Assembly (NCBI GenBank): GCA_905250125.1
Contig: CAJNOL010000515.1
Location: forward strand, 1-64,000
Origin: Rotaria sordida
Taxonomy: Eukaryota > Rotifera > Eurotatoria > Philodinida > Philodinidae
Direction of reading: 5' to 3'
DNA length: 64,000 bases
Shown here piece after piece: positions 41,142-52,377 of this stretch. The number at the start of each line of letters is the position of its first letter. Position 1 is the first letter of the stretch. A program made the translations under genes and the position numbers. The notes under the pieces were generated by a model. The model was not told the origin of the DNA. It ran no database searches and saw nothing but the letters and a program-made list of their open reading frames with translations.

Positions 41142-43752
41142 TCAAAACAATAATTTATGAAATTTATGTTGTATTGTAAATAATTTCATTCTAATCAGTC
41201 GAATGTATGATAAAAAATGACTAATTAATATAAATATAAAAATACATAAAAATGTAATGAATAAACATAATAAAAATATATTTATATTTGTGAAAAAATA
41301 TTTTGATGATTGATTTGATAAATTTTGATCAATTAATTCTTTATATACATTTGGACAATAGATTTCAGCTATTTGAGCAAATGGTGACATTATTTCAATT
41401 GGTAAATTCATTGTCATATGATGAAAATAATGTATTGAATATATACTTGAATTTTTTAATAGAAAATTTACATTTTCTTTTGAACGACGGAAGAGTTGCG
41501 GAATTTGCTAGAATAAAAACAAAAAAAAAGCTATTAGCATAATCCCTACAGGATTAAAATAATATGAAACACGATGTAGCTGCTCTTTCCAATTACAAGA
41601 AGATTGTCTTTATTCTATCTATTTTCAGAAACATTTCTTCACCATTCTTTTATTTAATCCTCCAAAATGTAATGAGAACATAGTTCATGTATTATAACGA
41701 GACGTTATTCATATACTGTATTAGCAACGGCTGACACGATCTGTGAGACACTGAAATTTCGACCCAAGAAATTTTCAACCCGAGCTTAAATTGACTTCAT
41801 CAATGCCTATAAAAAGCCTTATTTCTTTAATTGGTTGCTATATTCCGTAGTATTGAGCAGTATAGATGAAACCAGTCTAGTTTTTTGACGACCAGCACCG
41901 GTCTGGACTAGAGATGTAAGGTGATGAGTTGATCGGCGGTGGTGGCTGTTAAAAAATAACATTTAGTCTAAAATCAGATTATTCAATTTCTGACTGATTT
42001 TAATCACAGTAGCCTTAAAATATGTTTTCTCAAGTTTTTATTTAGAAGCTCAAATTTTTGAATAGTTCTTTAGACTTCTTGGCTCAGCAAATGATAAATA
42101 CAACGCTAGAACTCTTTAGCATACATGTTATAGTGCGGGTCTACTATACCAAACAATACTTATACAAAAACAATCCTGATAAAATAAGTTAAAATCAGTG
42201 ATTTCTTGATTGAACCGATTAAAAATTGGTTTTCAAGTATAAAGACAGATTTCATTTTATTTTAATCAATTCTAAATCACAAAAAGCCGACTAAAAAGTA
42301 GATTTTCTTCTCTTTTTCTTGGTAAGTACATTCACGAAAACTGATCCTGAATGTCCAAAATATGCGAAACTTGAATATGCTTTTTTGTACAACATCGGCG
42401 ACGGCTGAGAATCTTTAACATTTTTTTTTGGCTGTCGACGGCGATGCGACTGTATCAGCTGGATGACGCCGATGACTGAGAATTTTTCCGAAAAAAATCG
42501 GTAACAGACTGTGTTAGGTCGGTAAATAACGGTAGACCGGCCGATTGCTGGTACCGGTTCCATCTATGCTGAGTAGTATACATCTTCGTTAAGACGTACT
42601 GCGCAGCAACTCAGCACGGTGTCGCTCTGCCGAACACTACGCCGTTCTGGTCAGCATTACGGAATATAGCAACTAATCAAAGAAATAAGGCTTTGTATAG
42701 GGTTGATAAGGTCAGTTTAAGCCCGAGTCAAAAATTTCTGTGACTCCGGATGGGATGCATACTTCTACTCTGTATACTTTATTATTCTTATTTGTTCTAT
42801 ATGAGAATAAAGATAAATATACTTGATAAGACATTGGATAAAATACAAATGACGGTAGTATATCAATTTGATGACATTTATCTTTATCATGAATATATAA
42901 TTGATGTTGATCGCAAACATTTTTTAAAGCATCTGTTAATGCTGATGGTCCAAGACAACTCCAACATAATGCATGAAATTGATTTTCAATAGATTCTAAT
43001 TGTTTATCCATTTGTAAGTCTAATACTAAATGTTGTTTTTCAAAAATTAAAACAGCCACATTAACACCATGATTTGTTTCAAGTCCAACAGTATTGGAAA
43101 ATTGTTGAAAACTTTTTAATGGTATTACATCAAGATCAAAATAAATTCCACCATATTTATATAAAAGTGCTGTACGAATAAAATCACTCATGTGTGAAAT
43201 TTTAAAATAATGTATATATTGTTTACGTTTAGTTTTATTTAATCGTATTAACGATGTACCTGAATAAATATCTTGTTCATTAAAATGAACAAAATAAATA
43301 TTATTATATGAACGTAAATGAATATATGAGCCTTTTTTTAAATGAATATATTTACTACGCATAAGTACAAATATTAAACCATTAGGATGAAGACGTGCAG
43401 CTGATTCTATTGAACAAGCATGACGAGAAATAATATCATCATTTTCAGATGTTTGAACAAAAAATATTTTTAATTTTGTATTTATTAATTCATATTCTTT
43501 TTGAGAAATATTTTCAAGTAATAAATGATCATTAGAATTTTCATTGAAATTTTCTCTAGATCCATCATCAAATTCAACAGTAAATATATTCACAATACCA
43601 TATACACTAGCTTTTGATAATTGAGTTACAGATAAATAAACAATAGTAAATATAACTATTCAAGAAAAAAAAAATTTATGTTTGACAAACTATAATATAT
43701 ATACAAGAACTTACTGATAAAAATGATAGACCATCTGAAACTGCTGCCTGCT
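41142..43752 (-). CDS. alpha-1,4-glycosyltransferase-like protein (GT32, A4GALT/A4GNT type), 5' exon not found
   Basis: Exons (minus order): 43715-43752 (38 nt, partial start), 42823-43655, 41142-41507, reading in frame to TGA. The N-terminus is a signal anchor (WSIIFIIIFTIVYLSVTQL), as in Golgi type II enzymes. SIESAARLHPNGLIFVL matches the start of the sugar-binding domain; YGGIYFDLDVIPLKSF holds the DxD motif that binds metal and nucleotide sugar. GPSALTDALKNVC and FVFYPMSYQ match the Gb3-synthase C-terminal domain, which continues after the 1.3-kb intron (SIYSIHYFHHM...EIYCP). Expected role: transfer of Gal or GlcNAc to glycolipid or glycoprotein in the Golgi; the exact substrate cannot be read. 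Unusual: a second membrane segment near the C-terminus (IFLLCLFITFLCIFIFILI). No in-frame ATG lies in the first visible exon, so an upstream start exon is missing from this model. Confidence 0.8.
41660..42745. mobile_element. nested inverted-repeat element in glycosyltransferase intron
   Basis: Segments 41755-41862 and about 42635-42740 are reverse complements: AAGCCTTATTTCTTTAATTG and TTGCTATATTCCGTA on the left against TACGGAATATAGCAA and AAAGAAATAAGGCTT on the right. A family A segment (ATTATAACGAGACGTTATTC) lies at 41690-41715. Inside, at about 41895-42570, a second segment rich in CGGTACCGG/ACCGGCCGA motifs ends in TACCGGTTCCATCTA, suggesting a nested hAT-like insertion. No intact transposase. 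Confidence 0.65.
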
Positions 43753-43924
43753 CTAAATGAAAAAAACAACAGGAAATTTTTTTTTAGCCATTTTTCATAT
43801 AAGTTTTTCACAGTCAAGAGAGAATATGTACAGGACCAAGGTTTTTTGGTCCAGGGCTCGGTGACCTTTTTTTCATCGGTCTCGATCATAGGTCCAGTCC
43901 AGATCCCAGCCTCACGAGGAGATC

Positions 43925-44530
43925 TCTCCAGATGCTGAAAAGCTTCTAGCTCAAATGTTACTCATAAGTAGGAGATGTACATACTAGAAAAACTCTAGGA
44001 GGATATGAGTGCAAGTTGCGACTTGACTGAGATATCGACTTTTTACTATAATCTTTCTATAGGACTCGACTTATCCCGTGAAATTATAGTTTCAAGTTTT
44101 AGTCTGAAACTTTACAAGCACTGAGTTCTCAATCACACTAGCTTACCTACAAATTTTCAGAATTTCGAGATGAATTATCTCCGAGATATGAATTTCCCAA
44201 AATATTCGTGCATAATACAATATCTATAAGAAAGCATCTATCAGCTAACATACTGGTATCTTAGAGATAATTTATCCAAGAATTCTGAAACTTCGTAGGC
44301 AAGCTAGTCTGACTGAGACCTTGATGTATGTAAAGTTTCAGGTCAAAACTCGAAACTTTGATTTTATCGAAAAAGTCAAGTCCTATAGGAAGATTGTAGT
44401 TAAGAAGTTGATATCTCAACCAAATTGCAACTTACGCCCATATTTTCTTAGGATTTTTCTAGTCTATACATCTCGTATCTATGGACAAAATTTGAGCTCA
44501 AAAGGTTTTTACCACCTGGAGAGATTCCCT
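43925..44530. mobile_element. foldback element, arms about 250 bp
   Basis: Left arm about 43965-44222, right arm about 44230-44480, nearly no loop. Landmarks: TACTAGAAAAACTCTAGGAG and GAGATATCGACTT on the left, AAGTTGATATCTC and TAGGATTTTTCTAGTCTATA on the right. The outer flanks also share GGTCCAG/TCGGTGACCTTTTTT versus TCGACAACCTTTTTCCACCG style sequence. It lies just upstream of the visible 5' end of the glycosyltransferase gene and may separate it from its first exon. Confidence 0.65.
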
Positions 44531-47500
44531 AGTCAATCAGAGTTCTGCTTCAGGGCCTCGACAACCTTTTTCCACCGATCTTGGTCATAGTTTCATTTCC
44601 AGATCCTGGCAACCTTCTTTCTACTGGTTCCGGTAACTCTTTTTCTAGTGGTTCCGACTAGGGTCTCCGTAAATCTAATCTCTGTGATTTTAGTTTTTCG
44701 GATCGCAACCTAAAGAAAACTATCATAGAATTCATTTATATATGACATTTAAAGAAAACTCTTCGATGATCGGTTTTGTTTTTTATTTATTTAGTTGACG
44801 ACTAGCACTTATTTGGATCGTCTCTATTGAATTATATTCTGATTAAGATGATTTGTAAAGATAATTCACTTAAAATGATAGAATATTGAACTATAATTTT
44901 TAGTTTTAGTTGGAATAACTTTGCTCTGTCTAGTCCCAATAACTTTTTTCTCATGGTCTGAGTCCTGGCAAACTTCTGAATATTGTGTTCCGCACATCTC
45001 TAATCAAGAATCTAGCTAAAAGAAAAAAAAATGATAATTATATCGTGTGTACTTGCACTGAATGAACTTGATTTTCAATATGATTGCAAATTATATTGCA
45101 TTACAAGATAGTATAATCAGATAATGATATATTGAAAAATGAACACGAAACAAGCGGAATTAAAACAAAAACAAAGATGATGACTGATTAGGAAATTATG
45201 TAGTTATCAGCGTAAAAAATTTTTATAGAGCATGACATAATAAAGAATATGATATTAATGTATAAACACTAAAACAAGAAAATAAACTTTACAGACTGAA
45301 GAATATCTTTAAGATTCATCCATATTTGTAGCAAAGAATATAATCCTTAATGTTTAGCGTATATACAACTTTCATAAATACGACTAATTCGATTTAAATA
45401 TACCAACTATAAACTGATTTTTCTACTCTTTTTTTCTCACACGACACTATTATAGTTAATTCACTTTAAAAAAAAATGAGATGTCTTTCAAAATTATACG
45501 ATGATTCATGGAAATTATATGAGAATCTTATAGAGCCACAGCTGGATACATTGTCACTTCGTTATACTACGTCTCCTCATATTATCTTCATATGTAAAGA
45601 CATAAAATGTATCTTCACAAAAAAAATTATTACAGAAGTTTTTTGACATTTTATTAATGATACTTTGTTGATGATAATTATAGTCTCGTATTTTTTTCTC
45701 TACAATATTCAATAGATTGAAACATGTTATTTCGGATTAGCATCATATTTTTTTTTGTGCAGTAAGCTTTTCAAAGTTTTGATTGATAACTAGACTCATA
45801 TTTTAATGAAATGAAATTCAGAGAGTATACTATTTTTATATGTTTCATGTTACAACGGAAGCTGTAGGAATCTCAGTTTGACTTCTAATGAATCGCATAT
45901 AATAAGATTGGTTTATAAAGTAGCTGAATTCTATAATTATTAACTGTCATAGCTTAAGAATTATAAATTAAGGCCATTAACCTATATTACAGACAACTTC
46001 AGTTTGATTGATGACCATTGTCAAAAATAGGAAGAGGACACTTATAATAAGATCATGTAATAAATCTTTATCAAAAAAAAAAAAAACGAAGAAGAAAGGA
46101 AACAATCTTCTTTTCTTTCCTATCTTCGAATATATTTTATATCAATCCAAAATAGAAAACATTATTTTTCTTTTCGATAGATTTTTATTTTATTTTATTA
46201 TGAGAAAAAAAACATCAAATTCATTAAAAAAAAAATTACATACTTAAATTTTAGTAAAATCATAATTGATTATAATTTTGTTGTATTTTTATATCACATA
46301 AGTATTTCAACAAAAAAATTGAAGTATCTAAACAAAAAGAAAAATACCTATTTCTATATAAGATAAATCTATTATATTAATAACATAACAATCAAACATG
46401 TCTTAACAGTTGTTATTATTCTATACAAAAAAATAAACAGATAAAAGTAACGAACTAGAAAATTTTATTCAACAGCTATGTCATAAATCTTAAATGTAAT
46501 TATATTTTGTATATAGTTTTTTTTTCTTCTTCATAATTTTATTCCATGCATGAACTATTCAGTGACTATGCATGAGAAATTTTTCTACAAAAAAACAGAA
46601 TGTTCTGATAGATGTCTTTTATATGATAAAATACGTCAGGTATCTTACACTTCTGGAAGAATTTTAATTCTCTGACAACGAATGACTAGATAAAAAAAAA
46701 TATAAAATTACTTTTTTTTCCTGCTTCTCTGGCTTCGTCGTGTTCTTGTTCTTCTTTTTCTTTAGCTCTTCATCCGACGCTTCTGATATAATTCATCTAA
46801 CGACTATACGACTTGATGCGTCTTTGCTTACGCATATATAATATATATTATATATATATATATATATATGAAGGGAACACAAACACAATCTCACAGAATG
46901 TCAGCTCCACGTATAAAACAAGATAAAAATAGTACAAAGTTATTACCGTTAAAGCAAAAAAAAAACGAAAGAGAAAAATAAATCCAAAGTAAACTGGAAG
47001 GATTGCATTAATAGAGAATAAAAAAAAGGAAAAAGAATATTATAAAAATCTTGATTTTTTACCTTTCATAGGATCTTTAAAAACAAAAAAAAAAGCACAA
47101 AATTCAAGTAGTTAATTAAATTAAAAATAATTATAATAATAACATTTTAATTTTCTTTTATTAATTGTATAGTAAAATTAACTCGATATCTTTTGTTTTT
47201 GCATTTAATGAAAACATAATTGCATATTTACATATTGTCTTGAGATGCTTCGATAATCATAAACTAATTATTTTAAGTATTGACTTCTTTGACTGATAAG
47301 AAACACGTAAATATTACGCATAAGTCTACAGTGTAATTTTTTTGTTTTACTTTTTAAAATATGTTGTTTAATTCTACGAATGATGTCCATTTTATAAATA
47401 TTCAAATCTGTTCTTTTTTTTTTTGCATGGTTGAAAATTTTGTATTTCTTACTAAATATATTTCAATTTTTTTAATAAATTCATGTTCGTTTGATTTCCA

Positions 47501-48338
47501 TCGTTAATGATATCAAGCATATTTTTGACATGTTTGTTTAGTTAATATAGAAAAGATTTTCTTTTATAAAATGAAATCTATATTATATAAAGAATTATTT
47601 ATTTCAATAGAATCATTTTCAATACATCGCATCAAAATAACTTCATCATAAACAGAAAAAAAAAGAAGTTTATGTTTATAGCATATGATATAGATTCTAC
47701 ATATATTTGTTATTTGTCAATAGTAGTTTGATGAATATAGATTATACAGTAACTCAAATGCTCTTGATTATATAGATTGTTTTTGTTTTTCTTGACAAAT
47801 GAAAAGACATTTGTTATTTATATGAAGTCATACTTATCTAAGTCTATTATAAAAATGAACAAATAATTAATATCATAAATATATTCTACGAAAAAGTATA
47901 TAGAGAACTTGATTATGATAAATAAAAATTATTTTCAATTGAATAAATATTTTTGAAGGTCTATTAAGTAATCGATTGTATATGAATTATCAATTAATGT
48001 ATTCAAACAAAAAGACTATTCAATCTAGCTTTCTTTTTTTGTCATAGTTTACAATGCAACCAAGGCCATTTTTTTTTCTTGAATAGATATGGTTCGATTT
48101 TTATTATGTTCGTTTTGTTTATAAACATTCATATTTTCCTGCTTTTGTAGTATAGTGCATCATTTATTATACATTAATGAAGGACATTTGATAACAAATC
48201 ACAGATATACACTTTTTTCGTTCCGTAAGAGTGAGAAATTAGAAAGAAAAAAACGTCATATTCACTCTTAAATGACCATGTTTACCTGTCTTGCATGTTA
48301 TATATAAGATTTTGATGAGTCATATTTACAATTCAGGC
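44531..48338. other. long AT-rich intergenic region
   Basis: No confident gene over 3.8 kb. One lysine-rich open stretch on the minus strand (46712-46782, reads SDEELKKKKNKNTTKPEKQ between an AG and a GT) could be a lone exon but has no partner. A (TA)n microsatellite lies at about 46838-46870. Confidence 0.45.
46838..46870. repeat. (TA)n microsatellite
   Basis: Run of TATATA with two minor interruptions. Confidence 0.85.
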
Positions 48339-48350
48339 TGTATATAAATG
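48338..48350 (+). promoter_or_regulatory. TATA box candidate
   Basis: TGTATATAAATGC lies about 85 nt before the ATG at 48426, with a plausible start region near GGGCACGTACTACG about 25-30 nt downstream of it. It supports transcription of the small ORF that follows. Confidence 0.4.
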
Positions 48351-48425
48351 CAGACATTGCAATGGGCACGTACTACGCATTGATCGTTGTTAAACATTTA
48401 TTTTACAATAATATATAGACAAGAT

Positions 48426-48662
48426 ATGAATCCACATACAGTCGGCCATTTTAATAAAGTTGCAAGAGCTATGAATAATTATGTGGCAGCATCTCCATAC
48501 AATCTTGATTGGAGATCAAATGCTATTCCAGTAGGACCTTATCAACAGCCGATGCATTTCAATGCACGTCAGACTAATCCTATTGATAATGAAGGAATTT
48601 TTAACGGCCTGATAAATAGTATTACCAATCTTGGTTACTTTTTGCAACGATGGATAGCTTAA
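48426..48662 (+). CDS. small protein of 78 aa, unrecognised
   Basis: ORF beginning MNPHTVGHFNKVARAMNNY and ending NLGYFLQRWIA-stop. Its codon and amino-acid composition is balanced (Pro, Gly, Ala, Arg, Trp present), in contrast to the lysine/isoleucine/phenylalanine-rich chance ORFs nearby. The frame is also open upstream to 48387 without an ATG. ATATATAG just before the ATG could be a splice acceptor of a 5' UTR intron. No signal peptide or membrane segment; a weakly amphipathic C-terminus. No family recognised. Confidence 0.45.
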   Translation: MNPHTVGHFNKVARAMNNYVAASPYNLDWRSNAIPVGPYQQPMHFNARQTNPIDNEGIFNGLINSITNLGYFLQRWIA

Positions 48663-49590
48663 AAATCTATCATTTATTTTCTTGATTATGAAATAATTTA
48701 TATCCGATATTATTTAATTAATTGATTTGTTTTTCTTTTGGAATTAAATATTCCAACACACATAATAAAAACAAGATAAATTAATCGTTTTGATATATCA
48801 ATAATGAGAAGAAGATTCTATATTATATATATTTATTGAAATCTATCGTTATTGTTGATATTTTATATATAATCAAGCAAAAAAAAAACATCAACTGTTT
48901 CAATTTCATTTCTTCTTCTCGTGTGTTATATTTTTTTAATACTGCAGATGTAATTATAGTATTTCCTTTTTTAAATTACTTTATAATAAAAATAAAAATT
49001 ATCAATAATTGAATTAGATGTAATTGATTCTGTTCATCAACAATAAATCATTCATGATTTTCATTGTTTCTTTTTTTCTTAATGATACAGTCGCGAGATA
49101 TCTTAAAAATTCTTCAAATCATTATTTTAATATTATCAACTTTTTATTTTATTGCTTATTCAATTTAGCAAAAAATACTAGTTACTTTTTCGCCTGTACT
49201 ATTATTATACTCTATCATCTAATAGAATACGTATACATTTGTTTGCTTCATATCAAACAAGTTTCTGGTCCAATGATTTCATATGTCTTAATGTAAATGA
49301 TTTTATGATATTTTTCTATAAATATGACATACAATAGTCAAAATGTTTCTTTTTTATTCGAAAAAACAAACTTATGCTCAAATGGATAACAAACAATAAT
49401 AATGACAGAATAGCAAAAAAAAAAATGAATCAAGGTTAATGAAAAACTACGATGTTTTTTTTTGTCTCAATTCTATTATTTTGAAAAACTTGCAATTGCT
49501 CAAAAGATAAGATAAATAAAACAATAATTTCATTTTGTTTTTCATCTAGTATTTATTTTAAAATCAAATACTATTTGATAAATATTCATA
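48663..49590. other. AT-rich intergenic stretch
   Basis: Low-complexity A/T sequence; ORF-like frames are Phe/Ile/Asn-rich and unsupported. Confidence 0.4.
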
Positions 49591-49919
49591 GTTATTTAAA
49601 TTATCTTCAATTATTTATTTATTTATTATGGGAAAGAGCATCAAGGTTGAATATACGTCAATAAATTATTATATATAATTTTACCTACTAATTTAAAAAC
49701 TTTTGTAATTATCTAAATAATACTTATCTACTTTTTTCTTATTGCAATTCATTTCTTTTGAGAAAAACGTTCTTCTCATACCTCTATTTTCCAATTAATT
49801 ATTGAAACATACTTCTTTTAAAAATATATATATATAACAAACGAAAGTATACATACACACAATTAATCAGACAAATGAATCAACTATTGAAATCATTAGA
49901 ACTTGCGAAACATGATCTA

Positions 49920-50085
49920 AAAGCAGTATTGAAGTATAGAGGCCAAATTGAGATCCACTTCCTCGACACAGAGGTTACCAACATGTGAGGAGTGACTAGT
50001 CATAATTAGTCTGCGATTGGCAACAGCAACTACATCATGTTTCACATTTCCATCCTACAGAGATTGCGTTAATAGGATTTTGTTT
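49920..50085 (+). repeat. dispersed repeat family A copy (partial)
   Basis: Contains AGTATTGAAGTATAGAGGCC, CAGCAACTACATCATGTTTC and CACATTTCCATCCTACAGAG, collinear with 8605-8850 but with an internal deletion. It interrupts one copy of the triplicated segment. Confidence 0.55.
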
Positions 50086-50689
50086 TTGAAAAAGTATCTC
50101 TTTTTCGATGCTACGGTATTGATAATAATGGCATTTTCTTTTAGATACATGAATGAATGTATGCAAATATTTCCATAAGCATACAATGATCTTTTCGTTG
50201 GCATATCCTTGACCAAATGTTATATTGAAAGAAAACATGCATAAAAAAATGATTTATTTTTCACTATTGTTTTATTCATTTATGATCTACTCATCAATGG
50301 TTAAAGAAAATAAAAAACCTAAAGACCAAATCCATTGATAAATTTGTTATATACTACTTAGTTCATCTAAATAATCCTGATGATTGATGTTTACAATTTT
50401 TCTTCCTTATTATAAAAGTATATTTACCCACATGAGAAAATTTTCTTTTGGTCAAAACACACCTAAAAACATGAAGAACTGGCAACGAAATCTTGTTCAA
50501 TCTATATAGACGATGTGACTATATGTATCTATTAATTTATTTAGTTTTTTCTTGCACTCAAAGTACTGACGTATATAATAAGAAACAAAGAAAAAGTAGT
50601 GATCAGTGTACCTGTAATCATATCCTTGTGTTATTTTTGTCGTGTCACTATCACGGACGAATATTATAAAAAAAAAATACTCATATGAG

Positions 50690-50880
50690 AAAAACAAAAT
50701 CAAAGAATATGCATAGAAACAATACTCGGATAAGATTACCATTATCATCTACATTGTCTACAGTAAAAATTTCGAAATGAGAACCAAAAACATCAAACCT
50801 TGATCTGAATGTCAGGTCAACGAATTTCTTTAAGTTTCGATCTCTTTAGCCTTTAAAAATAATAAAACAAAGTTAGCCTT
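50690..50880 (-). pseudogene. decayed third copy of the tandem membrane protein family
   Basis: On the minus strand, residues like VDLTFRSRFDVFGSHFEIF and TVDNVDD line up with LIGLRFGATFNYYG...FTIES of the intact copy, followed by a donor-like GTAATC and the shared intron sequence ATGCATAGAAACAATA. Most of the exon upstream (the Arg-rich and Cys-rich part) is deleted and a stop precedes the remnant. The flank TTTAAAAATAATAAAACAAAGTT matches the intact copies. Confidence 0.6.
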
Positions 50881-50902
50881 TTGAATTCATTTATTTATAT
50901 AC

Positions 50903-51605
50903 AGGTGTTTGCAAAAAAACTTGTACAACTTGTTAAACAAGCATATCATTACATATGTGTCCTACTCAAATGTTTTCTATAGGAATTCATAGCGTACGAC
51001 GAGTACTATTGAACACCGTAGTTTAATAGTTTATTCGTTCATCTTTAGAAGAAATTTAAGAGACAAACATCACACAATTTTTGAAATCTTCAGTTAAAAA
51101 AAAGTCTGAGTTCATCAATATTTTCAGATTTTCTTTTTTTTTCAACATTGCGTTTTACGATCCATCAAATGTTCTCTATAGAATTAGCGTCCGAACTATA
51201 AAATGGCCACTCTGATAATTGTGGTACATTCTTTGTTGATGAATTGTTAACAAATATTACTAGTATGTTTTGAATTGTTGTCCTGCGGTAAACACCGATT
51301 TCGACGAAATGTGAACAGTAATGCTACGTTATTTCCTTTCATTACTTATGTCTAACAGCAGAAAGAGGATAATTTTCAAGCATATGAACTATCAAGATTA
51401 CGTGTGATAAATCAATGCATCTTTCATACTTACAGCATTCCAGACATGAACTTTCTGACAATTTTTAGATGCACATTTTAATTCGTCATTAGAATCTTTT
51501 GTTCAATGACGTGTAATTTTACGAAAAAGTTGAAATAAAGATTGAATATGTAAAATCATCATTTTTATGCTGCCTCGATGTTTAAGTGAATTTGTTTGTT
51601 TTAAT
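50903..51605 (-). pseudogene. Tc1-family transposase relic
   Basis: Broken minus-strand frames read QDNNSKHTSNI and, in another frame, LSEWPFYSSDANSIENIWW followed by IVKRNVE. These match the Tc1 motifs QDND.KHT and WP..SPDLNPIEN.W..LK. The reading frame shifts between the two blocks and the D of SPD is followed by substitutions. A Tc1-type end, TA then CAGGTGTTTGCAAAAAAACT, lies at about 50901-50925. The other terminus was not found; a hAT-like element begins at 51620. Confidence 0.7.
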
Positions 51606-51619
51606 TTGTTGATACTGTA

Positions 51620-52377
51620 CAGGGTTGGCACCGGTAAGAAAACGATAAAACGGTCCGATCCGGCCGGTTGTTAATCATTTCTGAACCGGTGAAATTCCGG
51701 CAAACCGGCCAATTTCCGGTCAAGCTTACCGCGTTAAAATGGTTCCAAACATTCGAAAGTACTGTAGAAATTGAAAAAGTTATTTCTAGTTGTAAATTGA
51801 ATTATCTAATATTTAAATAATACGGTTGAAACAATATGATTTAGCTCCTCGTATCATAAATACAGAAAACTGAAATCGACCTAGGAATAGTTTTGTTTAT
51901 AAGCATATCGTAGAAAATTTCAATATTCGTACTTGAGAAAATATTATTTGACTTTTTATGAAACTCTTAGAAAAGATATCCATAATCTTTATAATCATGA
52001 AGCATCATCATTTTTTCAAAAGAATATTAAGATCTTCCTAACTGATTTATATAGTACTGCCTGGTCTATTTCGAAACTGATAAAACATATGCCTAATTGT
52101 CTTCGTGTCTATCATAGTATTACAATCATTGCGATAAATATCGATTATAAACTGAACAAAATTTTTAATATTGGCACTATCGAAAGACTTTCTGGACATA
52201 TATGTATAATGATGGAGAATTTGTTCTACTTCATAGCAAAATATATAGTTCTTTTTACCGAATAGAAGCTAAGTAAAGATAATATTTTTTAAATTTAAAC
52301 CGGTAAATTTCCGGTATTTACCGGCCCGGTTGACTTTCTAAACCGGTCCGGCCGAACCGGTACCGGTTCCAACGCTG
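51620..52377. mobile_element. non-autonomous hAT element with 8-bp target duplication
   Basis: Ends are CAGGGTTGGCACCGGTA (left) and the inverted CAGCGTTGGAACCGGTA (right), both followed by many ACCGGTT/GGCCGG motifs typical of hAT subterminal regions. The 8 nt outside are ATACTGTA (left, 51612-51619) and ATATTGTA (right, 52378-52385), an 8-bp duplication with one mismatch. Length 758 bp. An internal 110-codon frame (51933-52265) may be a transposase remnant, but I see no conserved hAT dimerisation motif. It likely needs a transposase supplied elsewhere. Confidence 0.85.

Noticed and set aside
51933-52265. 110-codon ORF as an independent gene
   Set aside because: It lies wholly inside the hAT-like element and has no conserved motif; treated as an element remnant.
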